Source of the DNA: Cephalotus follicularis
Taxonomy: Eukaryota > Streptophyta > Magnoliopsida > Oxalidales > Cephalotaceae
Assembly: GCA_001972305.1 (NCBI GenBank)
Contig: BDDD01000562.1
Location: 170,837 to 234,836, forward strand
Length of the DNA: 64,000 nt
Direction: 5' to 3'
Notes under the pieces: generated by a model
Databases searched by the model: none
Told to the model about the DNA's origin: nothing
Seen by the model: only the letters and a program-made list of their open reading frames with translations
Part shown: in pieces, positions 11,274 through 23,583 of the stretch
Numbering within the stretch: the stretch's first letter is position 1
Layout of the letters: each line of letters begins with the position of its first letter
Position numbers and translations under genes: made by a program

Positions 11274-11452
11274 AGAAGCCAAGAGGGTTGAATAGGAGCA
11301 AGAGGTTTCAAGTCTTGGTAGAAGAAAAAAAGGAGAACATACCCATGGTGCCTTCCTGAGTAAGGCACAATTTGAACAACTTCAAAAGCTCTTGAGTCAG
11401 TAGCAACTCTTCTCAAGGTATTGCATTTCATGTTGACAGGAATGCCCGTTGG

Positions 11453-12720
11453 ATGCTTGATTCTGAAGCATCTGATCATATGACAGGTAATCCATCACTA
11501 TTTTATTCTTATACCCCGTACTATAAGAATACTCGAGTCAAAATAGTAGAAGGAACATTTTCACATATTCCGGGTAAAGGTTTAGTTCGACTTTCTAAAA
11601 TGATTACACCGCACTCTGTCTTACATGCACATAAATTGGCATGTAACCTCATTTCAATTAGCAAAATGACTCTTGAACTCAACTACTTTACTAAATTTTC
11701 GGGTGGTTATTATGAAATTCAGGAACTGGAATCGGGGAGGATGATTGGCAGTGCTAGAGAGGAAGGAGGACTCTACTACTTTGAGGATGCCAAATGTGCA
11801 AAGAAGCAAGCTGCTGATGTCGAGAGTGAATCTCTCTTTGCTTCCAATAAAAATGATGATGTTATAATGTGGCATCGTAGGTTAGGCCACCAAATTACAT
11901 TATCTCCAACGTTTGTTCCCAAACTTGTTTATGAATAAAGATCCTAGTTTATTCGTTTGTGAAGTGTGTCAACTAGCCAAACATACACGTGCATCCTTTC
12001 CAATAAAACCGTATAGAGAGTCACATCCTTTCTCCCTAATCCATAGTGATATATGGGGTCCCTCCCATGTAAAAAACATCTCAGGTACTAGGTGGTTCAT
12101 AACATTCATTGATGACCACACTAGGGTTTGTTGGGTTTACCTTCTCAAAGAAAAATCAGAAGCTGCAAAAATCTTTCAAATATTTCATGCAATGGTTCAA
12201 AACCAATTTCATACCTCAATTAAAGTCCTACAAACCGAAAATGGAAATAGTATTTTCACTCAATTCTAAGTGATTACTTGACAAATAATAGAATAATTCA
12301 TCAAAGTTCTTGTCCAGATACACCCCAACAAAATGGTATAGCAGAAAGGAAAAATCATCATCTCCTTGAGGTTGCTAGAGCTCCATTGTTTACAATGAAT
12401 GTTTCGAAATATCTTTGGGGTGAAGCTGTTTTAACAGCCTCATATCTTGTAAACCGCATGCCCTCTAGAGTCCTCAAATTCTCACTCCAATGTCCATCCT
12501 TTTTCAAACCTATCCTTCTTTTCAAAACATGACATCCCTTCCACCTAAATTATTCGGTTGTACACCCTTTGTCCGTATCCAGCCACATCACCGTTCAAAA
12601 CTTGATCCAAAATCACACAAGTGCGTCTTCATTGGGTACTCTCCTACTCAACGTGGTTATAAGTGCTACTCTCCTTTCCTGCGTCGTGTCTTTGTGTCCG
12701 TAGATGTCACATTGTTTTAG
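11453..12720 (+). pseudogene. Copia-2 protease and integrase remnant
   Basis: The protease core reads LDSEASDHMTG, with glutamate in place of the usual glycine. Integrase follows with WHRRLGH and CEVCQLAKH as the zinc-binding set, HSDIWGP for the first catalytic Asp, LQTENGN where LRSDNG is usual (the second Asp is lost), and QNGIAERKNHHLL for the Glu. Frame changes occur near 11920, 12270 and 12520. The region ends with GYSPTQRGYKCY, the conserved C-terminal block. The integrase triad is incomplete, so it could not act even if translated. Confidence 0.85.
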
Positions 12721-13981
12721 TCCCAGCCGATCTTCACCCAAACCTTTCTTCAGGGGTAGAACTTAATTGAACCTGAAACAGATTCAGCAACTATAGTTTT
12801 ACCTTAAGCTTTGTTATCCACTACCAGCCCTATGACACCACAAGTTGAACAGCCAAAAAATTTGGAAACATGAGAAGGTAACACTCGGAAACCTCAACTC
12901 CTGACATGGTTCCAAAGTGGTGATAATCTAAATACTCGACAAGGCCGAAAATCTGATATGGTTCCTAGTTCTGACTTAGAGCTTCTCTGTTTGGATTCTT
13001 CAGACCCTACAGAACATATCATTGAACCACTACGTGAGAACTTGGATCTACCGATTGCCCTTAGGAAAGGGACTAGGTCATGTACACAGCACCCTATATC
13101 TCAGTATGTTTCGTATGAAAAATTATCACCTAATTTTCATGCATTTACTATTGCATTGACCAATACAAATGTACCAAAAAATATTCAAGAAGTCCATAAT
13201 GATTCCAAGTGGAAGATAGCAGTCTTAGAAGAGAAGAGTGCCTTAGAAAAGAATGGTACATCAGAGATTATGAAGTTACCTAAAGACAAAAAAACAGTGG
13301 GTCTTCACCATAAAGTTAAATCCAGATGGTAGTATCAACAGAATTAAGGCAAGACTTGTTGCTAAGGGTTTTACTTAGACATACAGCATAGATTATCAGG
13401 AAACTTTTGCTCCAGTAGCCAAACTCAACACCGTAAGAGTTCTTCTCTCGCTGGCCTTTAACCTTGATTGGCCTTTACAATAGTTGGATGTGAAAAATGA
13501 ATTCTTAAATGGTGACTTGCATGAAGAAGTGTACATGGATCCTCCTCCGGGGTTTGAAAGAAAGGGTGACCTGGTTTGCAAATTGATGAAGTCTCTCTAT
13601 GGGCTTAAACAATCCCCTAGAGAATGGTTTGAAAAATTTACTCAAAAGTCAAGAAAGAGGGTTTCATACAAGCTCAATCCGACCATACACTTTTCCATAA
13701 ACACTCCAAAGATGCTAAAATTGCTATTCTTATAGTATATGTGGATGACATAATCATTACAGGGAATGATCATGGAGAGTTAGATTCCCCGAAGAAGTAT
13801 CTTGCTGAAAATTTTGAATTAAAAGATCTTGGAGTTCTAAGGTACTTTCTTGGTATGGAGGTGGCCAGAAGCAAGTCTGGGATTACTATTTCTCAGAGAA
13901 AATGCATTCTTGATCTCCTACAAGAAGCAGGGATGTTGGGATGCAAACCAACTGAGCCTAATCTCAAACTTAGTATTGAAG

Positions 13982-16900
13982 TAGGGCTGCAAACGAACCA
14001 AGCCGTTCGTGAACAACTCGCTACTCGACTCAATAACGACTCGTTCACGTTCGTTTGATAAGCTTAACGAACGAACACGAACACGATTTTAATGCTCGTT
14101 AGCTTATCGAGCCAAGTTTGAACAGGGGTAGGCTCGACTCGTTAACGTTCATGAACAAGTCGTTAAGAGATCGTTAAAAACTCGATTGTATGTTCATTAA
14201 AAGCTCGATTATAAACTCGATAATAACTCGATTATAAGCTCGAATTTATATACAATATATAATATATATTTTAATTTTTAATATAACTTATTAGATTGTT
14301 CTATTTCATTGGTGAGAGTATTGTCTACATGATATCAAAAAAATTTAATAAAATAAATCTAATGTATAATACTCTCACTATTACAGTAACTAATAGTCTA
14401 ATATACTAATACTTTCTAAGAAACTTGAAGAAACGTGATTGTGAAAAGTGAAAACAAAACCTAATGTCTATACACTACTCCCTCACTTCACATAACACAG
14501 AACACGCCGCCACACCACACCCAATTCAAACCTAAAATCATCTCTCTCTCACCAGTCAGGCAACCAACACATTTGCTCATCGGATATGATCTTCACCGCT
14601 AATCTCCTCACCGACAACATCTTCTCAATATCTCTTCATCGCTGATTTGCTCACAAGGAGCGGACTTCATCACCGGCGCACTCCCTTACCAGTAAGTGTT
14701 CTCTCCACTTTAGTACATCGTGTAGCGATTATGAATTGCTAAATGAAAAAGGCAGGGCAGGTGGTTCACCACTTGAGATTCCATGTATCACGATATTACA
14801 CTCAATAACAGTTGTGAGATATGATACCAATGCTAACTTTTCAAATAATAGTTATGGTATCATTTATTTGAAATGGTATCATTGGTGATTTATAACAGTT
14901 GTGAGAAATGTCTATTGCCTGCTAACTCAATAAGAGTTGTAACAAATGTCTAATATTTGAAATGGTAATATATAGCATACAAGTGCATTTATAAGATATG
15001 ATACCAATGTTAAACAAATTGCCTTACACCAACATAGGGACTTAGCTCTTAGCTCTATTGTCTGGTGTATTATTGTGCACTTTCAATTTTGAGTATTTCA
15101 TTTTTGTCAAAAAGCTTTCAGACTCACTCCAGCAATAATTTTTTGAAAAAGATTAGTCCAGTTTAAAAATCTATTCAATGATCTTACCTGTTGAATTTTA
15201 AGTAGCCTATATCCAATTATTAAGGTCTTTGTTAATTGTTATCTTTTTTTTCTTCAGAATGTCAAGTAGCCTATATTCACATTCTCTTTAAGGATCATCA
15301 ATGGAACCAGATCTAGATGATGTAAATCAAACTGTTGTTGAAGTATTCAACGCAGATGAGCGTGAGCAACCTGACTAGAATGATGATCAAGAAGAAGAAA
15401 ATGAGAACCCATTTGAGAAGAAGAAAAGAAAGAAGAGATCATCGGTTTGGCAAGAGTTTAAGGAAATTGAAGTGAAAAGAGAGAAAAAGTTTCAGTGTAT
15501 TCATTGTAGAACGAACTTTGGACTGCCTAAAACTGGTACCACAACTCAGTTCACAAGGCACTTGAAGGCTTGTCCAAGAAAGAAGGTTTGTGCGAAGGGG
15601 CAGTTGAATATTCAAGTTAATCAAGCAATGTCGGAAAGTGTGTCTGCAATTGAAAATTTTAAGTATGATCATGCAAAGATAAGGGAGATTGTTGCTCATA
15701 TGATAATAGTTCATGAATTGCCATTTAATTTCATGGAGTACGAGTTGTTTAATGTGTTGATGAGGGTTGCCACTCCTTATTATCAAAAGATCTCGCGAAC
15801 AACTTCAAAAAATAATTGTGTGTCGGCTTATGAGATCGAGAAGAAAAGGTTGAATACACTGCTAAAAGGTGTTAATAGAGTTAGTATTACAACAGATTTG
15901 TGGACATCGGGTTAGAAAATTCAGTACATGGTTTTGCCATGCCACTTTGTGGATGTTGATTGGAAGTTACAGAAGCGTAATATGAATTTTTGCGATGTTC
16001 TACCTCCTCATACTGGGACTGCAATATATGATGCTATTTTTAAGTGTCTTGTTGAGTGGGGAATAGAGCATAAGGTATGCTCTATAACATTTGATTGCTA
16101 ACAATGACGTGGTTGTTAGATCTTTAAAAAGAAATCCAGCTTTTCAGAAAAGACTTCCTTTGGGTGGTGTGCTCTTTCATGTGCGTTGTTGTGCACACAT
16201 ACTTGATATCCTAGTGCAAGAAGGACTTTCTCATGTTGGCGGTATCATTGTGAATGTTCGTGAGAGCGTGAAGCATATTGCAGCCTCGCCGTCAAGGTTG
16301 ATCACATTTGAGGATGTTGCAAAGCAATTTCAGTTGCCAAAGAAAAATCTGATTTTGGATTGTTGCACTCGATAGAATGCTACATATAGCATGCTAGAAG
16401 CAGCATTGGAGTTCAGAGAGGTGTTTCCACAATATCAACAAAGAGACCCGACTTATGTCCAGTTGCCAAGTGATGAAGATTGGGAAAAAGTAGCTTAAGT
16501 TTGTTCTTTTTTGGCACTTTTCAATGAAGTAACACACATCATATCAGGTACTGAATATCCTACTTCCAATTTATTTCTTCCTGGGCTATGGAGAGTGAAA
16601 GAATTATTGGATGAAAAAAGCATATCTGATAATGAGAATGTCAAGAAGATGGCTTGTGCAATGAAATTAAAATTTGATAAGTATTGGGGTGATTCCAACT
16701 TGTTGATTAGTATTGCTGCCATTTTAGATCCAATAAACAAGATGAAATTGATTGAGTTCTGTTTTTCATATATTAATCATACACTAGATGTAGCTAATGA
16801 ACATATTGTTGCTGTTTGGAAGAGTTTATATGATCTTTATGATGAATATGTTTCTACACATACTTTGTCTACTATTGAGAAAACCACTCAAGGTTATGAG

Positions 16901-17899
16901 AGAGACGGTGGTAACCAACATGGTGTTGGAAAATGTTGAGTTAGTGGTAGATCAAAGTTTGATATATTCATTAGAAGTGTTGATTCTATTTATTATATTA
17001 AATCAAAACTTGATGTTTATTTGGGGAAGAGTGTTTATATTTGTGATGAAGATGCTCACACTGAATTTGATGTTTTGGATTGGTGGAGAGTAAATAATTT
17101 AAAGTTTCGTGTCTTGTCAAAGATGGCTTGTGATATATTATCTATTCCTATGCGTACTGTTGCCTCAGAATCTGCATTTAGTGCCGGAGGTAGGGTCATT
17201 GATGCATTTCATTCGTCATTGTCAACGGAAACCGTCCAAGTTTTACTTTGTGGAGAAGATTGGTATCGCAGTTATTATGATCTAATGTTTGTTTTTTTAA
17301 ACGGATGAAAGATGTGAAGGAGATTCTTCTACCTTAGATGTTTTATCAACGCGTTTCTTTCTCTACTGTTTATTTTACCAATATGACTTGTTGTCAATGT
17401 AGTAACTTGTTTTGACAAACATAGTGGATTTTGGTTTTGTTTGTAATCTGGTTGTTACTGTTGAATGTTGGTTGATTTGGAGTTTCGTTTTGTTGCCACT
17501 TGCCAATGTTTGTTGATTGCAGGATATGTTGTGGTGATTTTGATGTATTATTTATGATTTTGTTAGTTGTAGAAATTTGGATGTTTGTTGATTATGTTAT
17601 GATCTTTTAAAGTTTTTTCCTATTTATTAAATTTTTAATTGATTATTATTGAATAAAGGGAAAACGAGCTCGAGTTCGAGCTTTTAACAAGCTCAAACTT
17701 CTAAACGAGCTCGAGCTCGAATCGTAAATCATAACGAGCCCAACTCGAGTCGAGCTCAAGCTCGAGCTCAAGAATTCCTTATCGAGTCGAGCTCGAACAA
17801 CAATTTTGAGCTCGATAAAGGCTCGAACTCGTTAATTTCTTAACGAGCCGAGCCCGAACAACCTAAAGCTCGGCTCGACTTTGCTCGTTTGCAGCCCTA
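13982..17899 (+). mobile_element. hAT-1 transposon (3,918 bp) nested in Copia-2
   Basis: The 8-bp target duplication TATTGAAG flanks it exactly (13974-13981 and 17900-17907). The terminal inverted repeats are TAGGGCTGCAAACGA at the left and its exact complement at the right. Both ends carry arrays of short ACGAGC/GCTCG motifs (13990-14240 and 17665-17885), which resemble subterminal transposase-binding repeats. Eight-base duplications, TIRs of this form and an encoded BED and hAT-C protein place it in the hAT superfamily. Confidence 0.95.
15301..17308 (+). pseudogene. hAT-1 transposase (BED finger, RNase H-like core, hAT-C domain)
   Basis: The start ATG at 15301 is followed by an acidic stretch and then a BED-type zinc finger (FQCIHCRTNFG, then TTQFTRHLKACP). 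The core follows (ITTDLWTSG, then RCCAHILDILVQEGL). The C-terminal hAT dimerisation domain is clear: FDVLDWWR, LSKMACDILSIPMRTVASES and AFSAGGRVI. In-frame TAG codons at 15376-15378 and 15913-15915, a single-base frameshift near 16095, stops near 16373 and 16496, and a frame change near 16937 kill it. It resembles the RICESLEEPER/DAYSLEEPER-like group, which includes domesticated genes, but this copy is a plain pseudogene inside an intact transposon. Confidence 0.88.
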
Positions 17900-18611
17900 T
17901 ATTGAAGGTAGAAAAGAGGGGGATAGGGAACAGTACCAGAGATCGATGGGCAAGCTGATTTACTTATCGCATACTCGGCCAAATATTACATTTACTGTGA
18001 GTATGATCAGCCAGTTTTTGCACTCATCGAAGGAGGAGCACCTTGATGTAGTCTATAGGGTCTTGAGATAATTAAAAGGCACACCAGGGAGAGGTTTGTT
18101 CTTCAAGAAAAGTGAGCAGAGAATGGTGGAGATCTACAATGATGCGGACTGGGCTGGATCATCAATAGATAGAAGGTCAATGTCAAGCTATTGTACCTAT
18201 GTGTGGCGTAATCTTGTGACTTGGAGAAACAAGAAACAACCGGTAGTTGCAAGTAGTGCAGAAGCAGAATTTCGAGCATTAGCTCACGGTATTTGTAAAG
18301 GGGTATGGCTGAGAAGACTGCTTAGTGAGTTAAGTATTCCTTATAATTCTCCGATGAGGTTGTATTGTGATAATAAAGATGCAATTAGTATTGCATAGAA
18401 TCCTGTTCATCATGATCGTTCTAAACATGTTGAACTTGATCGTCACTTTATCAAGGAGAAGATAGAGGATGGAAGTGTGTGCCTGACTTACATACCTACT
18501 ACGGTACAGACAACAGATATTCTTACCAAAAGTTTGCACAAATCGTTTTTTGGAAATCTAGTGAGCAAGCTGGGAATGATCAATATATACACGTCCCAGC
18601 TTGAGGGGGAG

Positions 18612-18789
18612 TGTGGAAAAAATCCTGTCATAAATTCTCTACCTTGATTCTTCGGGATTTTATTTGCTTAGTTGTCTAGAAATTAGTGCCTGTAATTTGG
18701 CCTTCTACCTTTTTTGGTGTTGAACCAACTGTATATAAATGGATGTATACTGGTGTAATATTCATTCAAGAAAGAAAAGAAAACTTTCA
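18612..18789 (+). repeat. Copia-2 3' LTR (178 bp)
   Basis: Starts TGTGGAAAAAATCC and ends AAAACTTTCA, preceded by the polypurine tract at 18600-18611. It pairs with 9580-9753. Confidence 0.93.
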
Positions 18790-20504
18790 TTTTTCAAGAA
18801 TCAAATTTATCCTATTTCAAAGTTTCTAATAACATTTGACACTTAACAAAACCAATACCTAAAAATAAAAACAAAATCACTAACATCAACTACGTTTTGC
18901 ACCTATAAAAAAACTGATATGAAAATAAAAAAATTGATGTCAGTGAATTGTCCGGCCGATCGGTTTGGATGGGCAAAATCCTATACCTAAGTCTAAAAAG
19001 TTATCAAAGAAAATGTAAACTTGCAAGTTTAAAACTTGGAGACCAAGGAAATCTAACAGGTTTAAACCTTTTAATCTATATCTCCCAATGATTTGGTCGT
19101 CAAGACAGATCTGAGTACAAAATCTGCTTCCGTATACTGGAACGTCTTAAGAGGCTGTTTGTTCTGCAATGCATGTTTGATATGAAGAGATGCTTATAAA
19201 TTAAATTTATGCAAATCTGAGGGACCAGACCCGACCACCTTGGCGTGTCGATGGCCGGTTCGGGTTTTAAAACTATATATATATATATATATACACACAC
19301 ACCATATGCAAGGGAGTTACTCAGGTGCCCAAGGTGTCTTCTATGGACCACAAAATGAGGACATTTAAGTTCTTCTGTAGGTTGGACAAACAAAGAAGAG
19401 TTCAAGTTGGGGTAAGAGATCAACTCATTTGTAATTTTAGACCAAGCTGGGACCTAGGAGACAAACTCAAGGTCTTCAATCCATCCCAAATTGCTGGAAA
19501 ATTTTGAATATTCTTCAAAAATAAATTGTTTATCTCTCTAAGTTTTTTATATTAGCTCCCGGTGTAATACCTTTGGAATTGACCCCACTTAGCCAGGAAA
19601 TAAGACAAAATGGTTGTTTCAGAAGAGAGGATGACCTTGCTGCGTTCCCACTCCCGGCTTTCACTGAAAATATCCTCTCAATAGATAGTTGACTTGTGAA
19701 GTGTTAGCAATAGGGAGTTGACTTCTATTAGAGAAAGGGAAGTAGTGATGAAAGCCCCGAATTGACTAGCTACAATTTCTAAAATTTTTATGCATATTTA
19801 TTTCACTAATTAAAGTGGGCAAATAATTATTTGTTAATTTTTATATTGGGTTACACAACAGAGGTTAACTCTTCCATTCCCTAAATCCCCTAAATCCCAG
19901 GTGAAATTGAACCCAAAACTAGTCTTCCACTACCAATGCACTTGCCATTTAAGCTAAGTGACACCGACATAAGTTGGCAAACATTTCAAATATCCAAAAA
20001 TCGGGGAACTAACAAATGAATTTAGGAAAAAGGACTCAATTGATGTGCAACAACTATGTTGAAAATGTAATTGTCACAATAAAAGAATAGCTACAACAAA
20101 AAATAAAAATTTGGCACAATGATTCCAAGTTTACCGAACAGAATCCCTGTTTCAATCATTCCAGATATATATGCAATAGCACACCATCGATTAAATCAAC
20201 AATCGAACCACTATATCTTCCTGACAGAAATTTTTTTCTTGTATGATATATTTTTCTGCAGTATGGAATGCATTATCCAACCCAGAAAATATTTTCTCTA
20301 GTTTGGAATGCAATCCGGTTATTATACTCACACGTTAGTAACACGGAAATACAAAATAAAGTTTATATACATATACATATACATTCACTTACAAAATTAA
20401 AATAAACCTTAAAAGATATATCGTGGGGCGAAAACACAAGCTAACAGCCCACAAAAAATTACCAAAAAAATTGAAAATTGCAAGAATAATAAACTTGCAT
20501 GTCC

Positions 20505-20547
<43 letters not shown>

Positions 20548-21272
20548 TGAGGGGGAAGAAATATGGAGAGGGGAAGAAAGAGAGGGAGTAGGAAGGGAGA
20601 TGGATAGAAGGAGGGGAGAAAGAGAGAGAGAGAGAGAGAGAGAAGGAATCAAGTAATGAAATATCTTTTACCCAAAAACTGAATCTATTTTCACAATGAT
20701 TTCAGATTTTTTGGGGAAAACATATTCCACTATTTACATGGAGATTTTGTGTTCATCGAGCAAATATTTTACATTAACATACTTTCCAGTGTCACAATTT
20801 TTTTTGAAACAAATGGAGCATCAAATAGATGAATTCCTTGATAATACAGTATCTTTGCTATGTATATGTAGCTCTTTAACGAAATAACAACGAAGTTGAC
20901 CTGTGCATGTGACTGACCAACCACAGTTACATTTCTAACACCAATTCATATAAAAGCTAAATATTGTGATGGGATAATTAGTTAATTATAGAAAGCACCT
21001 AATAAACTTGTGAAGATGTAACCATTTCAATGTCTCATGGGATAAATTGAAAAGATACTGTCAGTGTCTTCCAAAAATTGAAAAAACAAACTCTTACTAT
21101 AAAATAATTGTAGTTGTTTAGCAAAAAAAGTCCAAGTTGGACTTGGGCATGTGACCAACCACAGTTGCTTTCCTCACAGTAGTTCATATCGTTCACATTA
21201 TAATTGAATGAGACATAAATGTGTCTTATCAGTACCTAATTGCATATGACAAATCTTTGAGCCTTACAAAAA
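18790..21272. other. 2.5 kb without a recognised gene
   Basis: AT-rich sequence with short unsupported frames. It contains a TA/CA microsatellite (19274-19302), GGCCGG-type repeat debris (18950-18980 and 19205-19275) and two GA microsatellites listed separately. A short minus frame at 19423-19320 has coding-like composition but no family I recognise. This may be intron or promoter sequence of the SUV2 locus, but I cannot show it. Confidence 0.4.
20508..20643. repeat. Paired (GA)n microsatellites
   Basis: An uninterrupted GA run covers 20508-20545 and another covers 20620-20643. The purine-rich bridge between them contains only G and A with a few T. On the minus strand this is a CT-rich tract of about 140 bases. 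Confidence 0.92.
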
Positions 21273-21465
21273 TGTTACAAAAGATAGAGTAGATTTTTGA
21301 GATAGAATGATTTGAGGAAGAAAATGGCTTGTGTCAATTGTGACCTAAAGCCCTGTATTTATATTCATAACATATTAAGAAACATAGAACCTGGACATAA
21401 CCAGGAAAGGAAAGAAATAAATACGGATAAAATATGAAAATAACGTATGAATGACAATACTCCCA
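21273..21465 (-). repeat. Copia-3 3' LTR (about 193 bp)
   Basis: On the minus strand it starts TGGGAGTATTGTC directly after the polypurine tract and ends TTTTGTAACA. It has a TATAAATAC promoter-like stretch in the middle. The outer end is inferred from a TG/CA pair, as no second LTR is available to confirm it. Confidence 0.65.
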
Positions 21466-21604
21466 CTCCCCCTCAAGTTGGTGCACGGATATCAATCATG
21501 CCCAGCTTGCTTACAATAGGACAAAACAATTTTCCTCCTAGACTCTATGTAAAGACATTTGCCAATTGAGCTTCAGAGGAAACAAAATGCATGATGATCA
21601 CCCC

Positions 21605-23563
21605 TTATTCCAGCTTCTCTTTAATGAAGTGACGATCGATCTCCACGTGTTTAGTTCTGTCATGCTGCACGGGATTATGAGCGATACTAATAGCAGATTT
21701 ACTGTCACAAAATAACTTCATGGGACTTTGGACAGGGAAGTTCAAATCTGCTAGAAGTCCTTGTAGCCACAATAACTCACATAAACCATGAGCGACACTT
21801 CTGAATTCAGCCTCACCACTAGAGCGGGCTACAACCACTTGTTTTTTACTTCTCCATTTGACAAGATTACCACCAACAAATGTGCAGTAGCCTGAAGTAG
21901 ACCTCCTGTCGTCTAGACATCCAGCCCAGTCTGCATCTGCGTATGCCTCTACTGCCAAATGACTATTTGGTAAGAATAAGATGCCTCGACCAGGAGAAGA
22001 TTTCAAATATCTTAAAATCTTATAAGCAACTTCAAGGTGAGATGAATGGGGGTCATGCATGTATTGACTCACAACACTCACTGCAAAAGCCATATCAGGT
22101 CTAGTATAAGTGAGATATATCAGTGTTCCCACCAATCTCTGATAACTCCCCTTATCCACCGGTTTCCCTTCCTTGTTTTTCAGATGAGAATTTGGTTCCA
22201 ATGGAGTATCAGCTGGTTTACAACCTAACATTCCAGTTTCCTGCAATAGATCCAAAGTATACTTTCTTTGAGATAGAGAAATACCTTTATTTGAGTGGAC
22301 TATCCATATCCCAAGAAAATACTTAGGGGTCGCTTGTTACGAGGGTATCTCAGATAGTCCCCAACTTGGGGGCTATCCAAGATACCCTTCTAAATTGATT
22401 TTTTTTTTTTTTAAATTTTTGTATGAATGTTTTGGATGATATAATACTATAGTAAAAATCTAGATAGACAAATAATTTTGTAAATTGATATACTAAATAG
22501 ATTTATATTTGCACATACCCTCGTATCTCACATACCCTCCATAATATAACAGTGTACCAAGCGACCCCTTAAGTCTACCCAGATCTTTAACTTCAAATTC
22601 AGTTCCCAAATATTGTTTGACTCTTGAAATTTCTTCCTGGTCATCTCCTGTGACTACAATGTCATCGACATATAAAATCAGGACGGTTAACTTTCTTTGC
22701 ACCTTCTTTATGAATAAGGTGTGATTCACATTGCTCTGTTTAAAACCAAAGGACACCATTGCTCTATGAAATCTGCCAAACCATGCTCTTGGAGATTGTT
22801 TTAGACCATAAAGTGCCTTTTTTAATTTGCACACCTTACCAAGTGTTTGCTAAGTAGAAAAACCCGGGGGCACATCCATGTAGACCTCTTCTTCAATCTC
22901 CCCGTGCAAGAATGCATTTTTTACTTCTAATTGCTGAAGAATCCATCCTTTATTAATAGCACATGAAATCAGTACTCTAACTGTATTCATCTTAGCCACT
23001 GGAGAGAACGTCTCCTGATTGTCAATACCATAGGTTTGAGTAAACCCTTTGGTTACTAACCGAGCCTTGTACCTGTCCACTGTACCATCAGCTTTCTGTT
23101 TGAGTACAAACACCCATTTGCATCCTACTGTTTTCTTTCCTATTGGAAGATTGACTAGATCCCAGGTCTTATTCTTCTCAAGAGCATTCATCTCCTCTTT
23201 CATAGCTTCTTGCCATTTCGGTTTTGTCACAGCCTCCTACCAGGTGTTAGGAATAGAAACAGAGGACAAAGAGACAACAAAACTACGATATGATAGAGAT
23301 AAGGTATCATATGAAATAAAGTTAGCAATAGGGTGCTTTGTACAATTCCTTATACCCTTACAAATAGCAATAGGTAGATTACTATCATCCGAAGACTCAC
23401 TAAGTGACAAAGAAGGTAACTCACTAGGGGAAGACTGAGGACTCAGATTCAGGTCTTCAATTGGTTGGGGAGATTCAATGTCCACTGGAGGTCTGCAACT
23501 ATACACATGTTTAATTGGAGGAATTGGCCTAATAGCCTTAGACTGTTGCTCCCCATCAATCAT
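21605..23563 (-). pseudogene. Copia-3 reverse transcriptase and RNase H
   Basis: RT covers 23230-22570: [52 protein letters not shown] at 22672-22661 and FEVKDLG. The MITE interrupts immediately afterwards. From 22320 to 21605 the frame is open through GMLGCKPADTPLEPN, YLTYTRPDMAFAV, DADWAGCLDDRRSTSGYCTF, EAEFRSVAHG, LFCDSKSAISIAHNP and KHVEIDRHFIKEKLE. A TAG near 22850 and the MITE are the main breaks. The spacer 23563-23237 is the variable region ahead of RT. Confidence 0.86.
22326..22568. mobile_element. Harbinger/Tourist-type MITE (243 bp)
   Basis: It is flanked by TTA at 22323-22325 and 22569-22571, and its ends are GGGGTCGCTTG and the complement CAAGCGACCCC. This TIR type with a TTA target is characteristic of PIF/Harbinger MITEs. 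The interior is AT-rich and non-coding and has a second inverted pair near the left end (GGGTATCTCAGATAG and CTATCCAAGATACCC). It lies within the RT frame of Copia-3. Confidence 0.87.
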
Positions 23564-23583
23564 AGGCTGTCATTCAGGCTCTG

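Larger units (their letters stand above)
12958..18598 (+). pseudogene. Copia-2 reverse transcriptase and RNase H, split by hAT-1
   Basis: RT motifs run from about 13180 to 13981: [35 protein letters not shown] at 13738-13749, LGMEVARSKSGI and GMLGCKP. After the hAT insertion, RNase H continues from 17908: YLSHTRPNITFTV, DADWAGSS, AEAEFRAL, LYCDNKDAISIA and KHVELDRHFIKEK, then the ILTKSL block. Premature stops include TAG at 13376-13378 and 13482-13484, both where glutamine is expected, and a stop near 18070. The polypurine tract CTTGAGGGGGAG follows at 18600-18611. Confidence 0.85.
9580..18789 (+). mobile_element. Copia-2: complete but inactive Ty1/copia, split by a hAT element
   Basis: The copy is bounded by LTRs at 9580-9753 and 18612-18789 and by the 5-bp target duplication TTTTT (9575-9579 and 18790-18794). 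PBS, gag, PR, IN, RT, RNase H and polypurine tract are in the copia order. hAT-1 (13982-17899) separates RT from RNase H. Without it the copia is about 5.3 kb, a normal length. The two LTRs differ at roughly 13-14 positions plus a small indel by eye, so the insertion is old. Many frame changes and stops make it inactive. Confidence 0.93.

Noticed and set aside
16091..17308. hAT-1 transposase as a domesticated host gene
   Set aside because: It carries several stops and shifts and lies within intact TIRs and a target duplication, so it is an ordinary dead transposon copy.
19320..19507. Overlapping short frames on both strands with coding-like composition
   Set aside because: Both end at random positions, with no recognisable domain and a microsatellite beside them.
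20389..20652. Serine/leucine-rich minus-strand frame
   Set aside because: It is the translation of the (GA)n microsatellites and has no gene-like structure.
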